From contig OZ231126.1 in NCBI GenBank assembly GCA_965153355.1, positions 56,978,001-57,042,000 on the forward strand: DNA of 64,000 bases, given 5' to 3'. Source of the DNA: Flaccisagitta enflata (taxonomy: Eukaryota > Chaetognatha > Sagittoidea > Aphragmophora). The translations under genes and the position numbers were made by a program. Shown piece after piece: positions 39,810-50,689 of this stretch. The notes beneath the pieces are model-generated. The model saw nothing but the letters and a program-made list of their open reading frames with translations. It did not search any database and was not told the DNA's origin. Position 1 is the first letter of the stretch; each line of letters begins with the position of its first letter.

Positions 39810-40201
39810 CAATTAACATGTCTGTAACAATATTGACATTTGGTCTTGGCCTCCTTGACCTTTCCAAACGCTCTCATGCGTCTTAGCAAGCTTTCGTACT
39901 GCGACTGAAGGTATGATAGCGCGATCTTCCTCCGGACTTAAGCCCGATTTTTTTTAGTCTTGCCATCCATGTTGCACATTCTCTACTTCACCATTGCTTC
40001 AATTGGGACTATAGAGATTCAATCAGGTTGAGATCTAGGCTGTTCCTGGGGTAACTGTTGAAGCGTTTGACCTTTGACATTGTGTCTTTGGTGCCATTGC
40101 TTCGTTGAAACAGCCAGATGAGCGGGCGCGCCATCTTCCATGAACCGCGTTTCAAAAATGCCATTTTTATGCCATTTTTCAAAAGAGGTACCGAACTTCA
40201 T
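39810..40201 (-). pseudogene. Tc1/mariner-like transposase relic (catalytic-core C-terminal half)
   Basis: Minus-strand translation from 40201 gives GIFETRFMEDGAPAHLAVST, which contains the EDGAPAH block (second catalytic Asp of Tc1/mariner DDE enzymes), then KQWHQRHNV. After a +1/-1 frameshift come NSLDLNLIESL and SQLK, matching the family's SPDLNPIE-LW block (third catalytic acid). After another shift, ALSYLQSQYESLLRRM and a basic tail follow. If the frameshift is bridged, about 37 residues separate the two acids, suggesting a DD37E-type relative. It has multiple frameshifts and stops, including one at the expected Trp. No N-terminal DNA-binding part or TIRs were identified, so it is a dead copy. 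Confidence 0.7.
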
Positions 40202-40423
40202 TCAGCTCTCATTTCTAAACGGTTAGATGCACAGGAACGCGGTCGATGCCAACTGCTAAAAAATTCGAAGACGTTTCAGAATCTCACCAATTTTTTGTAG
40301 ATTTTTTGATTTCTAATGGAGATATGAGGCTTTTAGTGATGCGATAAACTTATTTCCAAGGTTGTAGAAAATAAAAGAAAAACACGGAATAAGAATGCAT
40401 CTTAATTGAGTAAAAAAAATCAA

Positions 40424-40671
40424 CAAGGGACGCGGGGTCACAATATCGTTGCGGATGGGTGGGCAGGGGCATCCATCCCCCATCCAAACCCCATGCCCCC
40501 CTCCAACACACCAACCCAGCAACCAAAAAAAAAACATCTCAAATGCTTGTTTTTCCCTTTTTTCGACTCATGGGTTACAGACCGACAGATGGACCGACGG
40601 ATGGACGGATGGATGGACGGACGGACGGACAAACAAAGCCTCTTATAGAGTTGCGTGTCCGCAACTAAAAA
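40424..40671 (-). mobile_element. Pearl/HINE-like element (GTTGCGGAC type)
   Basis: GACGCGGGGTCACAATATCG, TTGCGGATGGGTGGGCAGGG, GGAC microsatellite, hairpin AGTTGCGTGTCCGCAACT, TAAAAA. Confidence 0.7.
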
Positions 40672-40917
40672 CAAAGACGATTAACCAGTCGCCCAAGGGC
40701 AACATGTGGTCAGCGGTACCCTATGCAGGATTAAGTAATAGAATCGCTTATGGGCGTTGATGCCACAAAAATGGAAGTCTCCCTTGGTTGTTTTTATGGA
40801 TAAAAATTCATAGAAAATATTTTTTGCAGCTCCTGGCAATTAGGTGTTCATTTCAGGTCTAGGTCTCACAGTGAATTATATGGCCCGCTATGCATGATTG
40901 TGACTGTGTGTGAGGAA

Positions 40918-41352
40918 GCAGGGCAGTGGCCCTGAAGGGAATGAAGTCCTGTGGAACATAGAGGGACTTTTGTTTGTCCTGCCTAAAAGAGTTGATGAGG
41001 CCCTAGAAGGCTGATGGAGGGCCTACAATGTCAATGGTGTGAAGGCTCCTTCAAAGCTCAGTCGAGGCCTGGCTGGGCTGATTTAAGGCCTAACAAGCCC
41101 GAAAAATGTGAGAGAATGGTTTAAAGACCTGAGAGGGCTTATTTAAGGCCTTAGGGGTCTGATTTTAAGCCTGAGTGGTCAAAGAGGGCTGACTTATGAG
41201 AGCAGATATTACTTATTAGGCCTGGGAGGCTTGATAGGAGGGGGTTGCGCAGACAAACAAACAAATGAATGAAAGAATGAATAAATGAATGAACAAACAA
41301 ACAAATAAACAAACAGACAAAAAAAATCCCCTTGGTCACCACTGTCCAAGAA
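40918..41352 (+). mobile_element. C-family element (C8)
   Basis: Left GGGCAGTGGCCCTGAAGGGA and AGTCCTGTGGAACATAGAGG. The body is degenerate units of GGCCTG/GAGGGCTGATTTAAGGCC type and a GAAT/CAAA tetranucleotide tract (41250-41310). The right end is CCCCTTGGTCACCACTGTCC. Confidence 0.55.
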
Positions 41353-41371
41353 CCAATGGGATAAAAGCAAG

Positions 41372-41572
41372 ACCAGAACACGACTACCCATGTCGCGTGC
41401 TGATGAGCAGGATCACTGTTGATGTTAAAGATTTTGGGCAGTATCAGTAGGACAGTAACGCTAACGACGTTTATGGGCCCCAAAACACCTGTGTTATCAA
41501 CCAACAGATAAACCAACCGACAGACAGACCACCTGGCCGATGCGCCGTACCACGCGACTTGGAAGAGTAAAA
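41372..41572 (-). mobile_element. Degenerate pearl/HINE-like element
   Basis: CACGACTACCCATGTCGCGT, CTGATGAGCAGG, ACCAACCGACAGACAGACC and TACCACGCGACTT are recognisable in the usual order; the terminal hairpin has decayed. Confidence 0.45.
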
Positions 41573-42255
41573 CTAAATGGGAAAGCAAGAATAAAGTTGA
41601 GCCGAGTGCAATTTTTTTTTTTTTTTCAGAAAATCATTGCAGAAAACTTGTGATCCCTGAAACAATGTTTTACAGTGTTTAAACTGCATTGTCACTATTT
41701 TTTTCAAGAATTGAAATTTTTCATTTTTGAGGAAACCAAAAGCACCAGTTTTTTTTTTTTGTGTTTTGTGCGTATCAACTTTAATGATATCTTCAACAAG
41801 AAATAAAAGTGATTGTTTTATGTCAACCAGGTAACTCTTTATGCTTTCATTCAGGTTTGTTTTGATTGAGAATGTGAATTTTTCTGAAATGATCAAGAGT
41901 TATTACAGATGCCAATAAAATCATATTTACACTTTTGATCCAAGCAGCGAAGCATACTCGATGAGTAAGAGCAATATAAGTAGTTTCGTTTTGAGATTCA
42001 GGTTAGTCTGATTTGTTTTTTGTTTTTTTAAGTCAAACAGGTATTCCGTGTTGATGAGCAGATTATTGTATCACTGCTAAGGCGAATTGATAGAAAGTAG
42101 CCTCCCCATTACAGCCTCTGTCCATACACACGGAACTTTAAAATCCAATTAAACTGCCTTACTGTATTTCATCGTTTGGAAAAAAGTCGAAGAAACGAAG
42201 TTTTCTTCGATCTTTTTGAATCCTTCAGAGCTTTTTGGATTTCCCATTTTCTCAA

Positions 42256-42335
42256 GTTGTTAATGTTGTTAATGTTTAGGAAGTTGTTAATGTTAATGTT
42301 AATGTTGTTAATGTTTAAGAAGTTGTTAATGTTAA
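42256..42335. repeat. GTTAAT/GTT short tandem
   Basis: TTGTTAATG and TTTAGGAAGTTGTTAATG units alternate over 80 bp. Confidence 0.8.
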
Positions 42336-42523
42336 AACTAACAGCTATGAAAGAGCTAATCTTTCTCTCTCAGATGGCGCCAAGCAGAATACTGTCCGAT
42401 CAATAGTTTTTGCGTTATGATTTTTTGAATCTTTTTGTATTTTTCTGTATTTTTCAACTTTTCCTGAAGCACAATATTTTTCATTGACTCTGATTTTTAT
42501 AACGCTAGCTTTTTATCCTGCTT

Positions 42524-42625
<102 letters not shown>

Positions 42626-42627
42626 AG

Positions 42628-42705
42628 CATTTACGACTTTTTTCCTCCGGCGATAAGCCGCCTTTACTGGAATCGATAGAGCATGGACCAACGATCAATA
42701 TCTGA
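42628..42705 (+). CDS. Possible terminal coding exon, product unknown
   Basis: A 97-bp CT tract (42528-42624) ends in TTTCTCTCAG at 42627. This is followed in phase 0 by 25 codons (HLRLFSSGDKPPLLESIEHG, then PTINI) and a TGA. The arrangement copies that of the RhoGAP exon, and the amino-acid composition looks like real protein rather than repeat. I do not recognise the product. It could be the last exon of another plus-strand gene or an alternative last exon. Against it: the segment is short and there is no second line of evidence. Confidence 0.35.
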   Translation, partial: HLRLFSSGDKPPLLESIEHGPTINI

Positions 42706-43527
42706 GCGTGGATGCATCCAAACACATCAAAACTATGCAAATGGCCATGAAATTTGACGAAGAATGTTGTTACATATCAGACTGATCGGCCGGATATACA
42801 TGCAAAGACAGACAAACAGAAAGACATTTAGACATACTGGCAGGCAAACAGACAGGCAAAGAGACAGGCGGACAAACGGACGGATGGATGAAGAGAGACA
42901 ATGATAAAAAACACAAACTAATAATTTTTGTTATTTTTCAACCATTAAAAAAATTGAGAAGAAACGGAAGTAACGATTAAACAGAGCATGAAAAAACTTT
43001 CGTAGACTGAGGAAAAAAATGAAGGTTCTACGACCCAAATCTAAAGAAAAACGAAAAGAAAAAAAAAAGTATCGGAGCAGTAATTCCGAGAATCTTTTTC
43101 GATGCATTCATCCTTTCATTTCTGGACATGTTCATTCATGCAAGACCTGGAAAAGAAAGATTTAAATCTTTGTGCAATTTGCCCAAATTTTCCGGCATGG
43201 GTACACACAAACAGACAAACAAACAAACAAACACTGAAAAAAGACCGAAATTACAAACACGCGCGACACACTGACACAATACTGACTGTCTCATAAAAAC
43301 GAGTACCATAAAACGGCGAATGTACGGACCGACCAACGCAACTGAAAGCGAATCGATGAGTCGGGCGCATGTAACTGAGACTGAGTCCCTAATTAAGGAT
43401 TAATCGAATCAACGATGAATGCAAAAAAAGAAAAAAAAACGCAGAGCGAGGGTTATTCTTGGTGCAACCACTTATTTTTTTTTCTTGTTTCTTTTTCTTT
43501 ATATTCTATTCTCTTTCTTTATCTTTC

Positions 43528-43675
43528 TAGTCGCGTGCAGTCGACTTTAGAACTTGCGGTGTCGGACAGTCGGTTGGTCCGTCGGTTTTTGAAATGTGAG
43601 CGGTCTTTTTGCTATACCGCTCTTGCGCTTGCCCACCCGTCCGCGACTGGGGGTAGTGGATACGACCTTGTTTTT
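43528..43675 (+). mobile_element. Pearl/HINE-like element
   Basis: AGTCGCGTGCAGTCGACTTT start, GTCGGTTGGTCCGTCGG, GCCCACCCGTCCGCGACTGG, GACCTTGTTTTT. The hairpin is imperfect and the far end is of the GTCCGC type, so this copy may be recombinant. Confidence 0.6.
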
Positions 43676-44359
43676 CGTTCCTCGCCCTCTTTCTCTTTTT
43701 TTTTTCAATCTGAGAATGCGGGACGGTTGCATTAAACCATTTGAATGGTCCTGGGCGGTGGTTGCACAAGAAAGTAAGAAAAACAAGCAACTTTAAGAAT
43801 GGAGATTTTTTTTTTCTCTTTTCTTTCTTTTCTTTTTTTCTTCCCATCGGTTTTAGTCGTTCTTCGTTTGTTTGTTTTATAAAATGAATGAAGAAGAATG
43901 GACAAGCGAATGCGCATTCGCTTAACACATTGATAACTTTTGACAAAAACAAAAAAAGATTTTAAAATGGCAATTTTCTTTTCATTAGTTTCTTCGTAAT
44001 TGATTTGAATGGGAGTTTTCCGTACATCCAATGCAACGCAGTTGACGGTCCATCTTCAAATCACTTGAAAAGATGAGGAAGAAAAAAAAAAGATTTCATT
44101 TTCCTTTCTCTAGCTCTTTGACTTTTTACTTTTTTTTTTAATTCAGAGTATTTTTGATTGTAACCGACAACTAAACTGGGAGTAAAAACCGACCGAAAAA
44201 AAGAGTCCTTGAAACAGTCAGCTGAAGTACATATAGAAAGGCATCCCAGCCGAGTCGACTCTGACCCCCTTCAAGGATTATACCAATGCGAAATATTTGT
44301 TCAAGGTCTCGTTGGAAAATTTGAATGTTGCAGATTGCGCGATTATCTTTTTAATTTCA

Positions 44360-44519
44360 GTCGCGTACACGCGACTCAAAGAAGCAATTTGTAGGGTCCG
44401 TTTGTCCATCCGTGCGTTGGTTCTCTGGTTGGTCTGGCGTTGCCAAAGGGCCTGATCAGTGTTATCAATTACTTGCCCCGTCTACCCGCACGCAGTAACC
44501 GAGTATGCGGCCTTATTGT
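44360..44519 (+). mobile_element. Pearl/HINE-like element
   Basis: AGTCGCGTACACGCGACT hairpin, GTCCGTTTGTCCATCCGTGC, then CCCGCACGCAGTAACCGAGT and GCGGCCTTATTG. Confidence 0.6.
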
Positions 44520-44571
44520 CGTGCTTCTAAAGAGTCCATACGTCCGTCCTTCGATTCGTCCATACGTCGTA

Positions 44572-45507
44572 CAGTGGGGTTTGTGGAATAACAGCCTTAA
44601 CTGGAGGAAGGTGTTTAAGTGTCTTAATTTTATTTGACATACTTGATATGTGAAATATAAATTGTTCAATCAATGCTTTTGTCCCTGAGTTTTTTGGTTG
44701 CTATGGGAACTAAAATTATTTCTTCGAACATTTATTACGACTAGAATATCAATACTTTGATAAATATTATCAGGGAACATTGCTCAGAATTAAATTTGCT
44801 ACAACATTCCCATAGTATGTTCTGTAAGAATATTGCTCGTTTCGCCATTGCTAGGGAGCATTATTTAGCGGTTGCTAGGTGTGATGCCCCCTAGCAACGG
44901 CCAAACGAGCAATATTCTTACAAAACATACTGTGGGAAAGTTGTAGCAAATTTAATTTTGAGCAATGTTCCCTGATAAGATTTGTCAAAATATTGATATT
45001 CTAGTGGTTGTAAATGTTTGAAAAAAAAAAATTTTTTTGGTTTCCATAGCAACCAAAAAATTCAAGGACAGAAGCAACGTTGGATAATTTATATTTCAAA
45101 TATCAAATTTGCAGGCCTGTAAATAATTGAGTTCCCCCCTCCCCCCTGGCGAAGGGGGGAAAAATCAAAGGGTTCAGAGATAGGGACGGGAAAGGAAGGG
45201 TGGAAAAAGAGAAAAGAAGAAAATTTGGGGAAAATATAACTTTTGACAGTACCAAATCATAATTATAAAACTTGATCAGTAATACACAATTTAACACTAT
45301 TTAAACCTAAAATACACTGTTTTATTGCTTTATGAGAAAAAAGTTGTGGATTTTGTTATGCGATGCAACGCTGGGAAGAAAATCAAAGATAGGGGGAAAA
45401 AAATCAAAAGCGACTCAATTATATACACCCCTGCAAATTTGTCAAGTGAAACTAAGACACTTAAATACCTTCCTCCAATTTCAGCTGTTATTCCACGAAC
45501 TCCACTG
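44572..45507. mobile_element. Long foldback TIR element (CAGTGG-GTT-GTGGAATAAC), TA duplication
   Basis: The ends are CAGTGGGGTTTGTGGAATAA / inverted CAGTGGAGTTCGTGGAATAA, flanked by TA (44570-44571, 45508-45509). The arms remain complementary almost to the centre (~44870), apart from the hAT MITE inserted in the right arm (45112-45433). Without that insertion the element is about 600 bp of near-palindrome. Confidence 0.7.
45112..45433 (-). mobile_element. hAT-like MITE, family CAGGGGTGTATAT, copy 2
   Basis: This 322-bp element begins CAGGCCTGTAAATAATTGAG and ends TATATACACCCCTG. It is flanked by a perfect 8-bp duplication, CAAATTTG (45104-45111, 45434-45441). It is inserted in the right arm of the long inverted repeat 44572-45507. 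Confidence 0.8.
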
Positions 45508-45903
45508 TACGTGGTAATTACTCCCTTGCTCACTCCCACGACATCGATTTTGTTCTCTTCCTCACAATCGCTCTTGAAGTTGAACGACGGAAAAGAAGAA
45601 AGAATTAATTTATGCGTCGTATTTATGAAAATGTATTAGATTTGTGTAGTTTTTGTTCATTCGATGTTCCCCACCGCATTGCACCGATTGACTTTTTTTC
45701 TCCCTTCAGCGAACAGCGTTTTGTGGTGTATCTGATCTCAAGCATTTCATCAAAGATTTTAATCGCTCCGATTTTTGTCTTTAAAAAAAAACAAACTTTT
45801 TTTTCTCTCTTTTTTTTGAGTGAATCATAACTTTTCGCAGTTACCGCACTTCCAATATAAGATGTTTTGTTTGATTATGTTTGAACAGACAATGTCTAGG
45901 AGA

Positions 45904-46275
45904 AAAAACAAGGCCAACACCTATAAGTCGCGTGCGAGACTTACAGACAAAGAATGACTTAGAATGACTTAGAATGACTTTCAATGACTTAGAATGACCT
46001 AAAATGACCAAAATTGACTTAAAATGACTAAAAAACCTAATGACCAAAAATGACTTAAAATAACTTAAAATGACTTTAAATGACTTAAAATGACTTAGAA
46101 TGACTCAAAATGACTTAGAATAACTATAAGTGACTTAAAGTAACTTAAAATGACCTAAGAGTTAACGTTATAGTACAAAAAAGTAAAGTGTGACGGACGG
46201 ACGGACCGACGGACCGACGGACCGACGGACCGACGGACAAAGCGGGTTGTAGAGTCGCGTGCACGCGACTAAAAA
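45904..46275 (-). mobile_element. Pearl/HINE-like element with 10-bp AATGACTTAA array
   Basis: AACAAGGCCAACACC and AGTCGCGTGCGAGACTT start it, about nineteen degenerate ~10-bp AATGACTTAA units follow (45953-46160), then an ACGG/ACCG microsatellite and the hairpin AGTCGCGTGCACGCGACT. At 372 bp it is the longest intact copy. Confidence 0.7.
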
Positions 46276-46283
46276 GAAAAAGA

Positions 46284-46345
46284 AAAGGCCGGATACACAA
46301 AAACAGCAGTTGCGTGTGTTTGCGCAATTGGCAAGGTCAGTGATG
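46284..46345 (-). mobile_element. Pearl/HINE-like end fragment
   Basis: AAGGCCGGATACAC and CAGTTGCGTGTGTTTGCGCA match the AAGGCC end of the family; no second end is found. Confidence 0.4.
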
Positions 46346-46486
46346 CCAGGAATGCTCATCCACGAAAAAAAAAAGTGGAATGAGCAACTGATCAGCAGAC
46401 GGACCAATCGAAATACCGTCCAATCATTTTTTTAGCATAATTTATAACTACATGTAATCTTTGTAGAATTGTGAGTTCTTATGAAG

Positions 46487-46724
46487 AAAACAAGGCCGGA
46501 TACACGGCTACCCCAGTCGCCTGCGGGTGGGCAGGGGCCGTATTTGAGGTCACTTGATCATTTGGGCAGGAGCAGTGAGGCCAAAGACCGCAAAAAAACA
46601 AAAATAGTAAAGAGTGACGGACGGACGGACGGACCGACGGACGGACCGACGGACGGACCGACCGACGGACGGACGGACGGACCGACAAAGCGGGGTGTAG
46701 AGTCGCGTAACACGCGACTAAAAA
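46487..46724 (-). mobile_element. Pearl/HINE-like element
   Basis: ACAAGGCCGGATACACGGCT, AGTCGCCTGCGGGTGGGCAG, GGAC/GGACC microsatellite (46617-46685), hairpin AGTCGCGTAACACGCGACT, TAAAAA. Confidence 0.75.
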
Positions 46725-46997
46725 TGTTTTTAGATCATCTGCAAACCCCAATCCAGTCTTTACACTTTGGAGAATTCAAAAGTCATAATACCCTTTTAAT
46801 TGGAGATCGTTCAAAAATAAGACAAAGTCGAATAGCACCAAAGCATAATCGACTTGTTGATCGAGAAGAAATTGAGTCGAGGTCAAAATTCCCCGCGTAT
46901 GAGATTCATGCCGAAGGTAGAGAAGAAAAAAAACGAGAAAAAAAGTTGAGTGTGCATCTTTCGCTCATCCCTTCATCAGCTTAACTTGGGGAAAATG

Positions 46998-46999
<2 letters not shown>

Positions 47000-47064
<65 letters not shown>

Positions 47065-47222
47065 AAAGTAAAATAAAATTTTTCCCCTTTTTTTTCAAAG
47101 CCGCAAAAAAGAGCAACAAAACGCAACTACATTAAATGTATCGAATTTTGCGAAGGAGGAGGAGAGCGCCGAAAAAGAGGGAGAGAGAGACAGAGACAGA
47201 GACAGAGGGAGAGAGAGAGAGA
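47000..47222. repeat. (GA)n arrays
   Basis: (GA)n 47000-47062 and GAGAGACAGAGACAGAG repeats 47178-47222. Confidence 0.95.
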
Positions 47223-47254
47223 ATTCTCTTCTAAGCATACTCTCTTTACATCTA

Positions 47255-47480
47255 TGCCTTCTTACGCGGCGTCAGGAAAGCCGGACTGAGATGCGGCAGC
47301 GGCGTCGGACCAACGCCGCAGCGCAGCCCGGGATACGAGCAGCCGCAGCAGCATTAGCACAGCAGTATCAGCGGCAGCCCGGAGACCCTGCCGCGCTTCC
47401 CTTCCCTGGATTGTCCCTACGTTTCCTCCCGCTGGAGAGATCCGCTGGAAGAAGGAGAGAAATTGTATATTGTAGATAAA
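47255..47480. other. GC- and CpG-rich island, possible exon or promoter
   Basis: This ~220-bp stretch is clearly richer in CpG and GCAGC-type words than anything around it. It is open on both strands (a plus frame of 62 codons at 47291-47479, rich in Ala/Arg/Gln; a longer minus frame across it). It is preceded by a GA-rich tract. I recognise no product. A promoter/5' exon or a diverged CAG-type repeat are both possible. Confidence 0.25.
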
Positions 47481-48469
47481 CCATGTACGGAAGAAGGTGG
47501 CGACGGCGATTTCCGAATGACTGTATACATACACACGCATGGATGAATGGAATAGCAGGAAACATGAGACAGAAGGCGAGAAAGTGACCTGGGAAAAAAA
47601 TAGTAATTTAAAACTTGATATACGATCAGAGAACAAGATCTCTTCGTAAAGTACATTGAAGAAGTTTCTCTCTCAGTTCAAGACTCAAATGGCATTCCGC
47701 AAATGGGAAAAGTTAACGGTTACATGTGTTATGGCCAATTCTCGTTGCGTCAGCGCTGAGGAGAAATTTCAAAGACATTGGGTCAATAACTATAACTTCA
47801 CTTTTTTTGTATTTTTTGATTCAAGCAAGGCCGACTTCTGTTTCGTCGCAAATAACGCAACTCTTTAAGTCTCTTACTCGGTCCGTCGGTCCGTCATTTT
47901 GCAGTTTTGGCGTCATCAATCTTTTTTTTTCATACTTTGTAATTGTGTGCTTTTCTAAATCATGCATGATGCAAATATGGGGCAAATGTCTGATTCTCGG
48001 TAGTAAAGAATCTAAGTCCGTCTTGTTGCGAGGTTTTGGGTAGGTGTAATGCTGAGACGGATTTACAAAGCGTGGGAGAGTGGGGCATACTCTAATGCCT
48101 TATTACCACTTATCCATTATTGGTACTATAGGGCTTTGCATTGTAAGAAACAATTCAAATCCCGAGTTGATCAAGTTCAAGAGGATTACTGATTATGGGA
48201 TATCTTCGAATAACCTGTTTTCACCTCAAATCTAGCTAAAACCAACGTTCAGGGCTTGGAGCTTGAATGGAAACCAGTTTTCCAGAAACTGAATCAGCTC
48301 TTTCATAACCAAAATCAGCACTTACCAAAATGATTGTGCACACCCAGTTTACTTTCATGATGCCTTGCCCTGGGTAAAATCGAAGGTCATTTTACTCAGG
48401 AGTCAGGAGGGCACTCAAGGCCGAAAAAGAAATTTCGTCGCAATTGCATATTCACGCCAATGTCCCGGA

Positions 48470-49067
48470 CAGGGGCCCACAAAGGAATTTCGGGCCCCTA
48501 TACAGTCCAAAAATCCGGGCCCCTACCCCTATCTTCCCCCTCCCCCAACTGCCCGCGTGACTGGTAGCACATGCAGTTTTTGTATAGATTACTTTAAATC
48601 TTTATACATTCAATCTGGAGAAGAAAATCCAAACAAGTGTTGAACTAAGCACTTTGATCTGTTAGAAACAAGGCGGATACACGGCAATCCAGTCACGGAT
48701 GGTTGGGCAGGAGCAGTAATGCAAAAACTGCTCGCAAGTCAAATATGTGACTTACGTACCGACCGACACAACAAAGTGCAGAGTTGCGTGACCGCGACTA
48801 AAAATTAAAGTAACAGCAGATTGTTTTACAAAATTTGAGTTATCAGTTAAGAGCCTGGTTTTGCAAATTATTCCTTCAGGGGCCTTGGTTTATGTTAGTC
48901 CTAGGCTTTTTCCTTTTTCTTTTCTTTCTCTTTTCATTTCTCTTTTTTTTTCCTCTATTCCATTTCTCTTCCTCTTTATTTCCATGATAGGGGCCCTCCG
49001 GGCCTCCCCGAGGCCCGGGCCGGGCCCCTATATTTGTATAGATTGTATAGGCCACTGTGGGCCCCTG
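48470..49067. mobile_element. hAT-like MITE, family CAGGGGCCCACA, with nested pearl-like insertion
   Basis: The termini are CAGGGGCCCACAAAGG and CACTGTGGGCCCCTG. A perfect 8-bp duplication, GTCCCGGA, flanks it (48462-48469, 49068-49075). Inside both ends there are further GGGCCC-rich inverted segments. A pearl-like element (48662-48804) is inserted within. A fragment of the same sequence (TCCAATCTGGAGAAGAAAAT ...) recurs at 60418-60465, again next to a pearl-like insertion. Confidence 0.75.
48662..48804 (-). mobile_element. Pearl/HINE-like element nested in a hAT MITE
   Basis: ACAAGGCGGATACACGGCAA, AGTCACGGATGGTTGGGCAG, a short ACCGACCGAC core, then AGTTGCGTGACCGCGACT and TAAAAA. The stem is T-G/C-G wobbled. 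Confidence 0.65.
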
Positions 49068-49191
49068 GTCCCGGAGGATAAAAGCGTCCTTTAATTGCGT
49101 GGGAAAATGTATGATTTCATATGAGTGCGCATGTACTAAACCAGACCATCTATTAGCCATAGCTATCATCACTGGTGCTAAGTGTCCATAT

Positions 49192-49195
<4 letters not shown>

Positions 49196-49283
<88 letters not shown>

Positions 49284-49290
49284 TCTCTCC
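49196..49290. repeat. (CT)n, ~90 bp
   Basis: Pure CT to 49278, then CTCC variants. Confidence 0.95.
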
Positions 49291-49555
49291 TTTTCTCTAT
49301 AATTCCCCCCTCATCCGATTTCAGCACATGCAGTCTACCAAAATATTGTTGCTTAGCTTAGTTCGCCGTGGAAATAATGATTGTCTTTCGCATTTGTATG
49401 TTTGCCGCCCTCATTTAGTCTAGACATGAATAGCAAGAAAAGGCAAAAAACTTTCTATTTTCGATGTCAATGACAACATTATCTCCTTTGTTGTGTTTTT
49501 CTTCTTCTCCGTCGCGAGAAAAAATCAATTGGGATTTTCTCTTTTATTTCTATAT

Positions 49556-49769
49556 TTTTAGTCGCGTGCTACGCGACTCTACACCCCGCTATGTCGGTCC
49601 GTCGGTCAGTCGGTTGGTTGGTCGATCCTTCGCTCCCCTTTTTACTTTTTTTGCGTTTTTGAGCTTTTTGAGCATACGGCTCATGCCCAGATGTCCTAGT
49701 GACCTTTCCCAGCACTGCTCCTGCCCACCCGCACGCGACTAGGGTAGCCGTTTATCCGGCCTTGTTTTT
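49556..49769 (+). mobile_element. Pearl/HINE-like element
   Basis: TTTTTAGTCGCGTGCTACGC GACT hairpin, GGTCCGTCGGTCAGTCGGTT, GCACGCGACTAGGGTAGCCG, ATCCGGCCTTGTTTTT. A full-length reference copy for the AGTCGCGTGC type. Confidence 0.8.
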
Positions 49770-49792
49770 CTTCATCTGTCTTTTTCTTCTGA

Positions 49793-50008
49793 TTTTAGTC
49801 ACATTGCGTTGCATTGCGTTTAGTTCCGTTGGTCCATCCGTCGGTCCATCGGTCGGTCCAGGGTCATCAAGTCAAAAAGTGGAAAAACGAAATATTTAGA
49901 TACTTTTTGTGTATGTTTGTGGGGGTTTGGGTGTTGGGGTAGTGATTGGGGTTGGACGCCCCTGCCCACCTGTCCGCAACTATATTATGACCCCGCGTCA
50001 CTTGTTTT
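49793..50008 (+). mobile_element. Pearl/HINE-like element (CCGCGTCACTT subtype)
   Basis: TTTTAGTCACATTGCG start with decayed hairpin, CCGTCGGTCCATCGGTCGGT, CCCCTGCCCACCTGTCCGCA ACTATATTATGACC, CCGCGTCACTTGTTTT. It lies 24 bp after the previous element, same orientation. Confidence 0.6.
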
Positions 50009-50060
50009 CTTCTTGGTACTGCATTGTCGAATCAGTTAAGTGAGGTGTGTTACTGCTAGT

Positions 50061-50670
50061 TTTGAGTCGCGTGCACGGGACTCTACAACCCGCTCCGTTG
50101 GTCCGTTGGTTGGTTGGTCGGTCGGTCCGTCGGTTGGTCCGTAACACTTTGCTTTTTTGCATCGTTTTTGGTCATTTTGGGTTGTCTGGAGTTATTTTGA
50201 GTCATTTTTTTTTGTTTTTGGTCATTTTTTGTTGCTTTTAGTCATTTTTGGTCATTTTTGATCATTTATGCCACTTTGTTCATTTAAGTCATTTGTGTCG
50301 TTTTTAGGCATTCAAAGTAGTTTTAAGTCATCTTAAGTCATTTTGGAACATTTCAGGTCATTTTTGGTCATTTAACATGGTTTCTTGGTATGTTTTGGTC
50401 ATTTATGTTTTTTTGGTTTTTGGTTTTTGGTTTTTGGTTTTTTGTTTTTTTGTTTTTTTGGTTTTTTGGTTTTTGGTCTTTTGGTTTTTGGTCATTTGGT
50501 TTTTGATCATTTAACATGGTTTTTTGGTAGGTTTTGGCCATTTAAGTTTTTGGTTTTTTAGTTTTTTGGCTTTTTGGCTTTTTGATTTTTTGTTTTTTTT
50601 TGGTTTTTGTTTTTTTGTTTTTTTGTTTTTTGGTTTTTTGTTTTTTGGGACATTTCAGGTCATTTTTGGT
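50061..50670 (+). mobile_element. Pearl/HINE-like start followed by a TTTTGGTCAT array
   Basis: GAGTCGCGTGCACGGGACTC hairpin and GGTTGGTCGGTCGGTCCGTC, then ~10-bp TTTTGGTCAT units (50160-50400, recurring to 50670) with (GGTTTTT)n. This is the reverse complement of the array in 45904-46275. The usual far end is absent and a B-family start follows. Confidence 0.5.
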
Positions 50671-50689
50671 CATGAAACATGGTTTTTGG

